A stretch of DNA of 64,000 nucleotides from Eubacterium sp. (GTDB lineage: Bacteria > Bacillota > Clostridia > Oscillospirales > Acutalibacteraceae). The notes under the pieces are model-generated. The model was not told the origin of the DNA and searched no databases. It saw only the letters and a list, made by a program, of their open reading frames with translations. Of this stretch, positions 9,161 through 18,110 are shown in pieces. The translations under genes were made by a program, and so were the position numbers. The stretch lies in NCBI GenBank assembly GCA_017446095.1, contig JAFSRN010000002.1:47674-111673 (forward strand). Direction: 5' to 3'. Every line of letters begins with the position of its first letter. The stretch's first letter is position 1.

Positions 9161-9189
9161 AATATACAACATTAATCACAAATTGTCAA
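9161..9189 (-). promoter_or_regulatory. Promoter of the putative ncRNA
   Basis: TTGACA (9189-9184), 17 bp, TATATT (9166-9161) on the minus strand; no gene with a ribosome site follows. Confidence 0.7.
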
Positions 9190-9258
9190 GCACTTTTAAC
9201 GCTGAATTTTAATAAAATGTGAATATTTAAAATAATTTGTATTTTTTATTATACGCAC

Positions 9259-9287
9259 TTGAAATATTTACGCATTGAATATATAAT
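9259..9287 (+). promoter_or_regulatory. Promoter of the small gene / GH38 operon
   Basis: TTGAAA (9259-9264), 17 bp, TATAAT (9282-9287), 30 bp before the ATG at 9318. Confidence 0.75.
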
Positions 9288-9317
9288 AATGTGAAAATAG
9301 AGAAAGGACAACGCGTT

Positions 9318-9539
9318 ATGAAAGTAAGGATTCCTAAACACAGAGAATTTCTTATCAAGTTTGAGGACGGCTATCCGCTTGAAAAGCAGGCGTGGGCTGA
9401 GCTCAACCAGATTGTGAAAGACTACAGTGTTGACGGCAAAAGTGTTTACACCGAAACCTTTATTGAAGATAACGAGGATAAGGTTAAGGCACTGCAGGAA
9501 AAGTACGAGTTTACATACGAAATTATCGAAAAGAATTAG
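9318..9539 (+). CDS. Small acidic protein of unknown function upstream of GH38
   Basis: A 73-residue soluble protein starting at the ATG at 9318, which has AGAAAGGA at proper distance; an upstream in-frame GTG at 9291 has none. There is no signal peptide or membrane segment. It is rich in Glu, Lys and aromatic residues (MKVRIPKHREFLIKFEDGY at the start). The stop lies 12 nt before the alpha-mannosidase start and both share one promoter, so they are almost certainly co-transcribed. I do not recognise the family. A role tied to the mannosidase or its product is a guess from position. Confidence 0.75.
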   Translation: MKVRIPKHREFLIKFEDGYPLEKQAWAELNQIVKDYSVDGKSVYTETFIEDNEDKVKALQEKYEFTYEIIEKN

Positions 9540-9551
9540 CAGGTATTTATT

Positions 9552-12500
9552 ATGCTTGAAAACAGAGTTTACGCTACTTCTACATCTCACCTTGACACCG
9601 TATGGCGCTGGGAACTGCCAAGGACGATTGAAGAGTTTTTACCCGAAACCTTTAACAAAAACTTTGAACTGATTGAAAAATACCCCGAGTACCGCTTCAA
9701 TTTTGAAGGGGCTTACAGGTATGCGCTGATTGAGGAATACTACCCCGAGGCGTTTGAAAAAATCAAAGAATACGTTGCAAAAGGCAGATGGAACCCGTCC
9801 GGCTCGGAATACGAGAACGGCGACGTTAACGTCCCCTCGCCCGAGGCGATTATACGCAACATTCTGTACGGCAACAAGTATTTTGAAGAGAAGTTCGGCA
9901 AAAGAACTACCGACATCTTCCTGCCCGACTGCTTCGGATTCGGCTGGGCGCTTCCGTCGATTATGCACCACTGCGGGCTCAACGGCTTCACCACGCAAAA
10001 GCTGACGTGGGGCGCTGCGCTCGGCAAGGTGCCGTTTGACATCGGCTACTGGCGCGGCGTTGACGGCAACAAGATTTACGCAAACCTTATGCCGCTGTCG
10101 TACCGCCACAGACTGCTTGACGAGCTGCGCGGCAACCTGCGCGTTATCAGCAAGCTTGCGGACAACGGCGTTAACTACAACCTGCCCTGGACTACCTGCC
10201 TTTACGGCACTGGCGACTGGGGCGGCGCACCTGATGAGGAGAGCGTTAAACAGCTCAACGCCGATGTTTTTGACAACAGGTACGATGAGCATACAAAGAT
10301 AGTTTCTGCGTCAACAGACCAGATATTCAAAGACCTTGACAAGCTGACAAACCGTGACAAGGCAAGGCTCCCCGTACACACTACGGAACTGCTTATGAAG
10401 TCGCACGGCGTGGGCGGTTACACATCAAGGACGATGAGCAAAAGGCTCAACTCGCAAAACGAAATCCTTGCGGATTACTGCGAAAAAGCGGCGGTTGCGG
10501 CAAACCTGCTGACGTCGCACGAATACCCTAAAAAGACAATTGACACGGCGTGGAAGCGTGTGATTGCACATCAGTTCCACGACGATATCCCCGGCACCTC
10601 AACCATGAAGGTGTACAACGACAGCTGGAACGACTACTTTGTTTCCCTCTCGCAGTTCAAAGGTGAGTACGAAGCCGCAGTCGGCGCAATCGCAAACGAG
10701 CTTGACACCTCGTGGTGCAAGGAGTGCGCAGTTGTTGTTAACAACCCCGTTGCCATCAGGCGCAAGGACGCTGTTGAGGCGCACGTTAAGCTTGCCCACA
10801 ACGCAAAAAGCATAACCGTGCTTGACGAAATGGGCAAGGAAGTTCCGAGCCAGGTTATCAAAAAGCAGGGCAAGGAGTTTGACATTGTATTTCTTGCCGA
10901 CGTGCCGAGCGTGGGCTACCGCGTTTACGAAGTGCAGGGCGCAGAAAAGCCGTTTGCAAAGCGCGGAAGCGACCTAATTGTCACAGAGCACGAAATGCAG
11001 AACAGCCGCTATTATGTGCGGTTTAACAAAAACGGCGACATCGCTTCAATCTACGACAAGAAGCTTGAAACGGAGATTCTTGAAAAGCCGGTTAAGCTTG
11101 CCGCGCTGCGCAATATGGGCGAGGTAAACTACCCGAGCTGGGAAATGAGGAGCGACGAGGTCAACGCAGAGCCGATTGCCTATGCCAACACGCCTGAATT
11201 TGAGGTTGTGGAAAACGGTGCGGCGCGAGTTGCGGTTAAGATTACACGCCACATTGAGCACACAAGGATTGTGCAGATTGTGTCGCTAACAAGCGACAGC
11301 GACGTTGTGCGCGTGGACAATTACATCGACTGGCAGGAACGCAGAACTATGCTCAAGGCGCAGTTCCCTCTTGCCGTCAGGAATATTTTTGCGGCTTACG
11401 ACCTCGGTCTGGGATACATACAAAGGCAGACGAACACTGAAACCGCTTACGAAGTGCCTGCGCAGAAGTGGGCTGACATCTCCGACTACCGCGGCACTTT
11501 CGGCGTGAGCATATTCTCCGACTGCAAGTACGGCTGGGATAAGCCTGATATCAACACCCTGCGCCTTACCTGCGTACATACGCCTGCGGGCGCGTTTACA
11601 AAGGACGCAAGGCAGGATTTGCAGGACATCGGCAGGAACGCATTTTCGTTTGGCATCTGCGCACACAAGGGCGGCGTTACCTCGATAACACAGCTCGGCG
11701 CGGAAAAGTTCAGCAAAAAGCTTTGCGCTTTCCAGACAAGTTCAAGACGTCAGGGCGCGCTGCCGTCATCATTTTCCGCACTTAAAGTCAGCAGCAAAGG
11801 CGTGCTGCTGCGTGCGATGAAGCAGGCTTACGACGGCAACGGAATCATCCTGCGCTTTAACGAGGGCGGCGGCAAACCGCGCAAGGGCGTTAAGGTTACT
11901 CTGCCGTTTGAAATTGCCGAGGCGTACGAAATTAACGGTCAGGAAATTACGCGCAAGGGCGCAAAGCTCGATAGCGGCTCGCTCACCTTTGATATGAAGC
12001 CGTTTGAACTTAAATCCTTCAGAGTTATACTTAAAAACGAGCGCAACACCGCGAGCGAAAAGTATAAGATGCTCGACCTTGAGGACGAGTTCAACGCGCA
12101 GGGCATTACGAAGGACAGCTACAAAGTCAACGTAATCCTGCAGGGCAGCGGCTGCTCGTTACCCGACGAGCTGATTGACTCGCGCGTGACAATCGACGGC
12201 ATAAAATTCAAGCTGCCGAGCGCAGATATGCAGAGAAACGTGCTTATTCCGCGCGAGCAGGTAATTGAACTGCCAAAGACCTGCACAAAGCTTTACATAC
12301 TTGCGGCAAGCACTCTCGGCGACAGGGAGGTTACCCTGCTGACGGACAGCAAAGAACGCAAAATTATGATGCATTCGATGACCGAGCCCGTGGGTGTGTG
12401 GGATATGGAAGGCCTTGACCAGAAAGCTAAAATCAAGGACGCAAAGGTTGCGCTTGAGTTCACCCACACGCACCACCCCGAGGGTAATCTTGCAAACAAG

Positions 12501-12824
12501 AAGGCGTACTTCTTTATCTACGAGCTGGATATCAGGGGCTGCAAAACGCTGACTCTGCCTGCAGACAGCAGGATTGTAATCCTTGCGATGACTGCGGTTA
12601 AGCGCTTTTCAAACACAAAGCTTGCAACAGCGATTACCGACGAGGTATTTGAGCTTGATTCAATCGGCGCTGCGCCAATCGAAAAGATTATTGATAAGGC
12701 GGACTTTATTACAGTACACGCCGGCAGATATATGGAGCAAAAGCGCTCCGGCAAGGGCAAAGGCTTTAAGCGCGACAACCCTGTAACAAATATGATACGT
12801 TCATTCACCAAGAGTGAGTGGTAA
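9552..12824 (+). CDS. GH38 family alpha-mannosidase, cytoplasmic
   Basis: A 1090-residue glycoside hydrolase of family 38, releasing mannose from alpha-mannosides with retention. The metal site HxD is His13 and Asp15 (TSHLDTVWRWE). Asp126 in FLPDCFGFGW is the expected catalytic nucleophile. A second family motif HQFHDDIPGTS lies at 340-350. The C-terminal two-thirds matches the beta-rich domains of this family. There is no signal peptide, so the enzyme should act on imported oligosaccharides such as N-glycan or mannan fragments. Length is normal for bacterial GH38. It lies 12 nt after a small unknown gene and before a strong terminator. Confidence 0.95.
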   Translation: MLENRVYATSTSHLDTVWRWELPRTIEEFLPETFNKNFELIEKYPEYRFNFEGAYRYALIEEYYPEAFEKIKEYVAKGRWNPSGSEYENGDVNVPSPEAIIRNILYGNKYFEEKFGKRTTDIFLPDCFGFGWALPSIMHHCGLNGFTTQKLTWGAALGKVPFDIGYWRGVDGNKIYANLMPLSYRHRLLDELRGNLRVISKLADNGVNYNLPWTTCLYGTGDWGGAPDEESVKQLNADVFDNRYDEHTKIVSASTDQIFKDLDKLTNRDKARLPVHTTELLMKSHGVGGYTSRTMSKRLNSQNEILADYCEKAAVAANLLTSHEYPKKTIDTAWKRVIAHQFHDDIPGTSTMKVYNDSWNDYFVSLSQFKGEYEAAVGAIANELDTSWCKECAVVVNNPVAIRRKDAVEAHVKLAHNAKSITVLDEMGKEVPSQVIKKQGKEFDIVFLADVPSVGYRVYEVQGAEKPFAKRGSDLIVTEHEMQNSRYYVRFNKNGDIASIYDKKLETEILEKPVKLAALRNMGEVNYPSWEMRSDEVNAEPIAYANTPEFEVVENGAARVAVKITRHIEHTRIVQIVSLTSDSDVVRVDNYIDWQERRTMLKAQFPLAVRNIFAAYDLGLGYIQRQTNTETAYEVPAQKWADISDYRGTFGVSIFSDCKYGWDKPDINTLRLTCVHTPAGAFTKDARQDLQDIGRNAFSFGICAHKGGVTSITQLGAEKFSKKLCAFQTSSRRQGALPSSFSALKVSSKGVLLRAMKQAYDGNGIILRFNEGGGKPRKGVKVTLPFEIAEAYEINGQEITRKGAKLDSGSLTFDMKPFELKSFRVILKNERNTASEKYKMLDLEDEFNAQGITKDSYKVNVILQGSGCSLPDELIDSRVTIDGIKFKLPSADMQRNVLIPREQVIELPKTCTKLYILAASTLGDREVTLLTDSKERKIMMHSMTEPVGVWDMEGLDQKAKIKDAKVALEFTHTHHPEGNLANKKAYFFIYELDIRGCKTLTLPADSRIVILAMTAVKRFSNTKLATAITDEVFELDSIGAAPIEKIIDKADFITVHAGRYMEQKRSGKGKGFKRDNPVTNMIRSFTKSEW

Positions 12825-12827
12825 GAA

Positions 12828-12854
12828 AAAAGCATCCTTTCGGATGCTTTTTTT
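12828..12854 (+). terminator. Terminator after GH38
   Basis: AAAAGCATCC-TTTC-GGATGCTTTTTTT, 4 nt after the stop. Confidence 0.9.
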
Positions 12855-13181
12855 GTAGGGAACGATGACCACATCGTTCCGTTTTTATACACTTATATGC
12901 ATATTATACATAAAATGAATATGCAAAATTTGTAAAGTATATTCACTTTACAGGGTATACGTGTTGAAATAATTGTTCAAAACTCGGTGCAAAATGTTCA
13001 AAACGTTTTACTCTCTGTTGAAAACACGGTTAAAAGTGTTGAAAATGTAAAGGCGTTCAACTTGCTTTGAACGTAGTTTTTAACTTTACAGCCGATTTTT
13101 TTACATTTTGACATTTGTTTGTCAAGGTTAATATACAGTGTTGTTAATAAAACTGTACACTGTCCCCTGTCCGCTATCCAC
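12855..13181. other. AT-rich non-coding gap with several small hairpins
   Basis: No credible gene. A P2-type palindrome (GTAGGGAACGATG...CATCGTTCC) starts the gap. TGCATATT/AATATGCA and GTAAAGT/ACTTTAC hairpins follow near 12900-12952, then repeated GTTCAAAA and GTTGAAAA words at 12960-13045 and a CGTTCAA/TTGAACG hairpin near 13053-13072. The 14-mer CAAAATTTGTAAAG at 12924-12937 recurs at 14501-14514 on the other side of ftsZ. Confidence 0.5.
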
Positions 13182-13216
13182 AAAAAAATGCCGTCCGATA
13201 GGACAGCATTTTTTTA
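13182..13216 (-). terminator. Terminator of ftsZ
   Basis: ATGCTGTCC/GGACGGCAT arms (one U-G pair in the RNA) with long flanking A and T runs, 8 bp past the ftsZ stop. Confidence 0.85.
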
Positions 13217-13223
13217 TGTATTC

Positions 13224-14321
13224 TTATTTCTTGAAGAAGCTTACGATATCGCTGAATGCGTCGTCGTCGCCTGCAGAGAAGCCTGAAGGTGCAGCTGCAA
13301 CTTCGCTCGGAGGAGCAACGTCCTTTGTAGCTGTTACGGACTTAATCTCTTTGCCCGGGCCGTCGTCACCGAAACGTGTAGCGATAACTGTGATAATCAT
13401 CTCGTCCTCAAGCTCTTCATCGAAGTTAGCACCCCAGATGATTTCGCAATCAGGATGAACAGCTTCCATAACAACGCTTGATGCAGCGTCGATTTCCTCA
13501 AGACCGATGTCTGTGGAAGCAGTGATGTTAAGCAGCACGCCGCGTGCGCCGTCGATAGAAGTCTGAAGAAGCGGAGAGGAAATTGCCTGTGCAGCAGCAA
13601 CCTCTGCCTTGTCCTTGCCCTTTGCTCTGCCAACGCCCATGTGTGCGTAGCCTGCGTCCTTCATAATCTCTGTAACGTCTGCGAAGTCGGAGTTTACAAG
13701 ACCTGTTGCGTTAACGAGGTCGGAAATCGACTGAACGCCCTGACGAAGAACGTCGTTAGCAATCTCAAATGCGTTGAGAAGTGTAATCTTTTCGTTAGAA
13801 ACGAGCTTAAGGTTCTCGTTCGGGATAACCATAATAGAGTCAACGTACTGAGCAAGTTCCTCAATACCTTCCTGTGCCTGAGTCATACGGCGCTTACCCT
13901 CAAAAGCAAACGGTGTGGTAACAACACCTACGGTGAGGATGCCCATATCCTTGGCAATCTTAGCAACTACCGGTGCAGCACCTGTGCCGGTTCCGCCGCC
14001 CATACCTGCTGTGATGAATACCATCTCGCAACCTGTAAGGATATCTGTAATTGCTTCGCGTGATTCTTCTGCAGCCTTAAGACCAACCTCCGGTCTTGCG
14101 CCTGCGCCTCTGCCCTTTGTAGCTTTTTCGCCGATCAGGATTTTCTGAGTAGCTGCTGACTTGCTGAGAGCCGGCTTATCTGAATTGATTGCAACAAATT
14201 CTACGTCTTTGATGTTGGCTCTTACCATTCTGTTAACAGCATTTCCGCCGCCACCGCCGACACCGACAACTTTAATCTGTACAACTCTGTTATCGTCTGT
14301 ATCAATTTCGTATCTGCCCAT
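13224..14321 (-). CDS. ftsZ: Cell division GTPase FtsZ
   Basis: A 365-residue tubulin homologue that forms the Z ring at mid-cell. The nucleotide signature GGGTGTG is at residues 108-114, and the N-terminal [17 protein letters not shown] binds the phosphates. The extreme C-terminus (DIVSFFKK) is the conserved tail that contacts FtsA, SepF or other partners. A short Pro/Ala-rich linker precedes it. The start has AAGGAG. The gene has its own promoter (14390-14418) and is the last gene of the dcw cluster before a strong terminator. ftsA and sepF are not next to it. Confidence 0.98.
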   Translation of the reverse strand: MGRYEIDTDDNRVVQIKVVGVGGGGGNAVNRMVRANIKDVEFVAINSDKPALSKSAATQKILIGEKATKGRGAGARPEVGLKAAEESREAITDILTGCEMVFITAGMGGGTGTGAAPVVAKIAKDMGILTVGVVTTPFAFEGKRRMTQAQEGIEELAQYVDSIMVIPNENLKLVSNEKITLLNAFEIANDVLRQGVQSISDLVNATGLVNSDFADVTEIMKDAGYAHMGVGRAKGKDKAEVAAAQAISSPLLQTSIDGARGVLLNITASTDIGLEEIDAASSVVMEAVHPDCEIIWGANFDEELEDEMIITVIATRFGDDGPGKEIKSVTATKDVAPPSEVAAAPSGFSAGDDDAFSDIVSFFKK

Positions 14322-14354
14322 CTTTAATTCTCCTTAATTTTTTAATTCTTGTCA

Positions 14355-14418
14355 GGCGACTCAATCCTGCGGTCGCCGGTACAAATGCTATTGTAACAGT
14401 TTTGTAACCGGTTTGCAA
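14355..14418 (-). promoter_or_regulatory. ftsZ promoter and leader hairpin
   Basis: TTGCAA (14418-14413), 17 bp, TACAAT (14395-14390) on the minus strand. The 5' leader contains a GGCGAC/GTCGCC hairpin at 14377-14355. Confidence 0.7.
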
Positions 14419-14541
14419 TACTTTTTAAAAAATATTCCTGATAAATTTTACAAACTTTTGCTTTTGTTTTGTTTTTGCTTTGGATAATATGCCCAAATTT
14501 CAAAATTTGTAAAGGTGTTATACTTTACAGTGATTTTTGCA

Positions 14542-15528
14542 TTATTTCTCTGTAAAGTAGATTTGCTTGTCAGATGTTGCCACAATTTCACCGTGTGCTG
14601 CAGGGTTAGTCTTATCGAGCCTGTCTATGGCAGCAAGGGCAGAATAGAGCTTATCCTCCGCCTTATCAATTGAGCCGAGCTTAATTGTGATTCGATTATC
14701 GTACACAATATAATTGTTATTAATATCTTTAGAATATATAGCCGTGACCTTTTTCATATTCACGCTTGCAATCGTGTTGCAAATGCGCTTAAGGTAGCCG
14801 AGCATCTTTTTATCCTTGAGTTCAACTGTGGTTCCTGCAACAGCTGTCTTGATTTTGGCGTTCTTAATCTCAATGCTGTGCGACGGCGCTTTAGCCGCGC
14901 TGTCCTCAAGCACCTTGAATCTGTCGTCAAGCAGGGTGTAGGAATTATCGGCATTCTTTATGCGGTAAACCGTCTTGGTTTCCGTAATCGCAACATTGAT
15001 TGTGGACGGGAACTTGCGCTTAATCTCTGCATTGTAGATGTAAGGCAGATTGGTTTCAAGCTTTTCCTTTGCGCCCTTGGTGTCCGCCATAAAGAGGTTT
15101 TTGCCCTTGTCAATCGGCAACACCGCTGTAATCTGCTGCGTTGTATACTTTTCGTTACCCGTGATATTGATGGTATCAATCTTAAACAGCACGGTGAGGC
15201 TGAGCGCAACAATTATCAGCGCAACAAGCAGAATCAGCATAACTGCATAGAGTGCGCGGCGTACCTTCTTTTTAAGGCGGCGCTTTTTGTTTTGCTGCTT
15301 AACCTTTTCCTGCGGGGTGCGCTGCGCGTTGCGGTTTGCGTTTGCAGGACGGCGGTTCTGCTGCGACTGCCCCCTGCTGCCTGTCTGCTGCTGGCGCTGC
15401 TGTTCCTGACGGCGGTAAACCTTTGGCGGTTCCAGACCGAAGCTGCCAAGCTGGCTGTCAAGGCTGCGCAGGTCGTCCTCACGCGGAGTGCGCTTTGTAT
15501 TGGGTTTTTGTTTGTTGTCCTTTTTCAT
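14542..15528 (-). CDS. ftsQ: Cell division protein FtsQ/DivIB
   Basis: A 328-residue bitopic divisome protein. I use the ATG at 15528-15526 because GGAGAG precedes it; the longer frame to 15708 lies inside murA. Residues about 1-105 are cytoplasmic, basic and Gln/Arg-rich. A single membrane segment (ALYAVMLILLVALIIVALSL) lies near residues 98-120. A POTRA domain follows (FKIDTINITGNEKY, then LPYIYNAEIKRKFPSTINV) and the beta domain completes the protein. It links the early and late divisome with FtsL and DivIC. The first ~50 nt overlap the 3' end of murA, indicating translational coupling. Confidence 0.9.
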   Translation of the reverse strand: MKKDNKQKPNTKRTPREDDLRSLDSQLGSFGLEPPKVYRRQEQQRQQQTGSRGQSQQNRRPANANRNAQRTPQEKVKQQNKKRRLKKKVRRALYAVMLILLVALIIVALSLTVLFKIDTINITGNEKYTTQQITAVLPIDKGKNLFMADTKGAKEKLETNLPYIYNAEIKRKFPSTINVAITETKTVYRIKNADNSYTLLDDRFKVLEDSAAKAPSHSIEIKNAKIKTAVAGTTVELKDKKMLGYLKRICNTIASVNMKKVTAIYSKDINNNYIVYDNRITIKLGSIDKAEDKLYSALAAIDRLDKTNPAAHGEIVATSDKQIYFTEK

Positions 15529-16780
15529 CGTTAACTCTCCGAATGTCAGCGCCGAGCTGGGCGAGCTGACGTTCCGTATTTTCGTATCCCCTGTCGATAT
15601 GTTCAATATTGTAAATGCGCGATTTACCCTGCGCGCCGAGCGCTGCAATGATGAGCGCCGCGCCGCCGCGAAGGTCGGTACAATTGACGTTTGCACCATT
15701 AAGAACATTTACGCCCGTGACAGTAGCGGTATTGCCGCACACCTTAATATCCGCGCCGAATTTACGCAGTTCGTGAACGTGCTGCAGGCGGTTTTCAAAT
15801 ATAGTTTCCGTAATCGCAGACCTGCCGTGCGCCTTGCACAGAGCAGCCATAACGGGCGCCTGCGAATCTGTGGGAAAGCCCGGATACACGCCGGTGACAA
15901 TGCTGTTCACCGCACGCGGACGGTCTGTAAATTCAACTGTGATTTCATTTACAGTAGCGGCGATTTTACCACCCATCTGCCTGAACACGTCAATAACCGA
16001 TGCAACGTGCGCACTGTTTATGCTTTTGAGGCAAATCCTGCCGCTTGCCGAGGCTGCTGCGCACATCAGCGTGGACGCTGCAATTCTGTCCGGCATAACG
16101 GTGTGCTCTGCCGAGTGCAGTTTGGTAACGCCCTCAATCTCAATCACCGTGCTTCCTGCGCCGCTGATTTTTGCGCCTGCGCTGTTGAGGTAATCCGCAA
16201 GGTCGCAGATTTCCGGCTCGCGAGCCGCATTGATAATTGTAGTTCTGCCGCTGAGCAGGACTGACGCGAGAATAACATTTTCCGTTGCGCCTACGCTCGG
16301 GAAAGCAAGTTTAACTGTGCCGCCGTGGGCATTAGCCCTTTCGCAGCAGATGTTGCTGCCGTCAAACGTGATTTTGTAACCGAGTTCGCGCAGCGCTTTA
16401 AGGTGCAAATCAATCGGTCTTGCGCCGATTTTGCAGCCGCCTGGCAGGTACATACACGCCCTGCCGCACCGCGCGGCAACCGAGCCGAGGAAGATAATCG
16501 ACGAGCGCATCTCCCTCATAAGCGACTGCGGCACGGCACATTCGCCGATACCTCTGCCGCTGACGGTAACAACGTCGCCGCTGCGTGTTGCACTGCCGCC
16601 AAGGCAGCGGATAATCCGCAGGCACGCGTCAACGTCGCTGAGGTCGGGGCAGCGACTGAGCACACTTTCCCCCATAGTTAGCACCGCGCCTGCAAGAATT
16701 GGCAGCGCGCTGTTTTTTGCGCCCTGCACCGCGATGCTGCCGTCAAGTCTGTTATTACCGCAAATTTCTATGTACTGCAT
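15479..16780 (-). CDS. murA: UDP-N-acetylglucosamine 1-carboxyvinyltransferase MurA
   Basis: A 433-residue cytoplasmic enzyme that transfers enolpyruvate from PEP to UDP-GlcNAc, the first committed step of peptidoglycan synthesis. The catalytic Cys116 is present in YLPGGCKIGARPIDLHL; it is the residue alkylated by fosfomycin, so target-based resistance by Cys-to-Asp change is not seen. The N-terminal GNNRLDGSIAVQGAKNSALP is diagnostic. The start has GAGGGTG. It sits between murG and ftsQ in the dcw cluster, and the last ~16 residues overlap the ftsQ start. Length is normal, with a slightly long C-terminal tail. Confidence 0.97.
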   Translation of the reverse strand: MQYIEICGNNRLDGSIAVQGAKNSALPILAGAVLTMGESVLSRCPDLSDVDACLRIIRCLGGSATRSGDVVTVSGRGIGECAVPQSLMREMRSSIIFLGSVAARCGRACMYLPGGCKIGARPIDLHLKALRELGYKITFDGSNICCERANAHGGTVKLAFPSVGATENVILASVLLSGRTTIINAAREPEICDLADYLNSAGAKISGAGSTVIEIEGVTKLHSAEHTVMPDRIAASTLMCAAASASGRICLKSINSAHVASVIDVFRQMGGKIAATVNEITVEFTDRPRAVNSIVTGVYPGFPTDSQAPVMAALCKAHGRSAITETIFENRLQHVHELRKFGADIKVCGNTATVTGVNVLNGANVNCTDLRGGAALIIAALGAQGKSRIYNIEHIDRGYENTERQLAQLGADIRRVNDEKGQQTKTQYKAHSA

Positions 16781-16843
16781 AGGTTCACCCTCATTCCATC
16801 GTCATACATCGTTATACTATGAAATGGGGGTGATAATTGTTAA

Positions 16844-17974
16844 TTATGCAAGCGAAAAGATGATTTCTGCAATTCGTTCTCTTGAGTCGAGGATTGCCAT
16901 ATCCTTCGCGTTCTTTTCTATTTCGAGCAGGAGTTCGTCGTTAGCAAGAAGTTCGTCAATCATTGCCCCGAGCGAATCGCCTGTGAGGTCTTTTTCCTCA
17001 ATAATTCTTGCGGCGTTTCTGTCCACAAGAGCCATCGCGTTGTGGAACTGGTGATTTTCCGCAACGTAGGGCGACGGAATAAGGATGGAAGCCTTGCCCA
17101 TCGCTTCAATTTCGGACAGCGAGGACGCGCCTGCCCTGCCGATAACAAGGTTGGCAGCAGCCATGCACCTGTCCATATCGTTTATGTAAAGCCTTACCTC
17201 AACCGTGCCTTTTTTAAGCACGTCGTCGCCTGCCGGCTCAAAGCCGTTTTCGGCAAACTTATCAAGGTAATCTTTGCCGTTTGTGCCTACAGAGTGAATG
17301 TGGTAAACGCTGCAGTCCTCCGCGTGCTTGAGCAGGATGGGAAGCATCGCTTCGTTAAGCGGCTCTGCGCCGAGCGAACCGCCGAAGGAAAGCACAAGCT
17401 TTTTATCCTCGGGGATGTTCAGTTCTTCGCGTGCAGTTTTTCTGTCCTTGCCAAGTATTTCGCCGCGCACGGGCAGCCCTGTAACAGCTGGCTCGTTCTT
17501 TGGGTCAAGGTGCTTTTTTGCATCCTCAACCGTAAGCATTACGCGGTCAACCTTTTTTGCAAGCTGCTTGTTCGTAATGCCGGGGAACGCGTTTTGCTCG
17601 TGGATACAGCAGGGTATGCCGAGTTTAACCGCCTCGTCAAGCACGGGACCTGAAACGTAGCCGCCGAAGCCGATAACTACATCCGGCTCAAATTCCTTGA
17701 GAATCTTTTTGCAGTCGCGCTCTGACTTCACAAGCTTAACAACGGTGTTGACGTTGCGCGCAATCGCCTTGGGCGAAAGTGAGCGGCGAAAGCCCTGAAT
17801 ATCTATAGTTTTAAAATCAAAACCCGCGTCCGGCACAAGGCGTGCTTCCATATGGTCGGCTGTGCCGATAAACATAATTTCGCTGTCGGCTTTAACTTCG
17901 CGGATGTAGGATGCGGTAGCAAGCGCCGGATTGATGTGCCCAGCCGTACCGCCGGTGGCAAATAAATACTTCAT
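16844..17974 (-). CDS. murG: MurG: lipid II-forming GlcNAc transferase
   Basis: A 376-residue peripheral membrane glycosyltransferase adding GlcNAc to lipid I to give lipid II. The N-terminal GGTAGHINPALA loop and the C-terminal AGASSLSEIEAMGKASILIPSP donor-binding region are both present. I start at the ATG at 17974-17972 with AAAGGA upstream. The frame stays open to 18073, but that extension translates the upstream repeat element (residues such as FSILHSPFSI) and is not real. It follows ftsW across a repeat element and precedes murA by 63 bp. Confidence 0.97.
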   Translation of the reverse strand: MKYLFATGGTAGHINPALATASYIREVKADSEIMFIGTADHMEARLVPDAGFDFKTIDIQGFRRSLSPKAIARNVNTVVKLVKSERDCKKILKEFEPDVVIGFGGYVSGPVLDEAVKLGIPCCIHEQNAFPGITNKQLAKKVDRVMLTVEDAKKHLDPKNEPAVTGLPVRGEILGKDRKTAREELNIPEDKKLVLSFGGSLGAEPLNEAMLPILLKHAEDCSVYHIHSVGTNGKDYLDKFAENGFEPAGDDVLKKGTVEVRLYINDMDRCMAAANLVIGRAGASSLSEIEAMGKASILIPSPYVAENHQFHNAMALVDRNAARIIEEKDLTGDSLGAMIDELLANDELLLEIEKNAKDMAILDSRERIAEIIFSLA

Positions 17975-17987
17975 AGTTGTATCCTTT

Positions 17988-18110
17988 GTAATTGAGAATG
18001 GAGAATGTAGAATGGAGAATTTCGGGAGGGCTACGCCCTCACCCATTATAATCTGGTGCGGCTGTGCCGCCATTAATTCTCAATTCTCAACTCTCAATTC
18101 TACATTCTTA
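17988..18110. repeat. Inverted heptamer element, GAGAATT/AATTCTC arms (ftsW-murG gap)
   Basis: Left arm of four GAGAATG/GAGAATT units (about 17992-18021), GC-rich cores GGGAGGGC-TAC-GCCCTC and GGTGCGGC...GCCG, then a right arm of AATTCTC units (about 18074-18110). The right arm runs into the ftsW stop codon. Confidence 0.85.

Noticed and set aside
12960-13080. Replication origin-like region with repeated GTTCAAAA words
   Set aside because: The words do not match DnaA boxes (TTATCCACA), and no replication genes are nearby.
15529-15708. 60-residue N-terminal extension of FtsQ
   Set aside because: It overlaps murA in another frame, has no FtsQ similarity, and a good GGAGAG site precedes the ATG at 15528.
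17975-18073. N-terminal extension of MurG by 33 residues (similar extensions on the malic enzyme, aroE-side and lipoprotein frames)
   Set aside because: The extra codons translate heptamer repeat DNA (residues such as FSILHSPFSI), and a proper ribosome site lies before the internal ATG.
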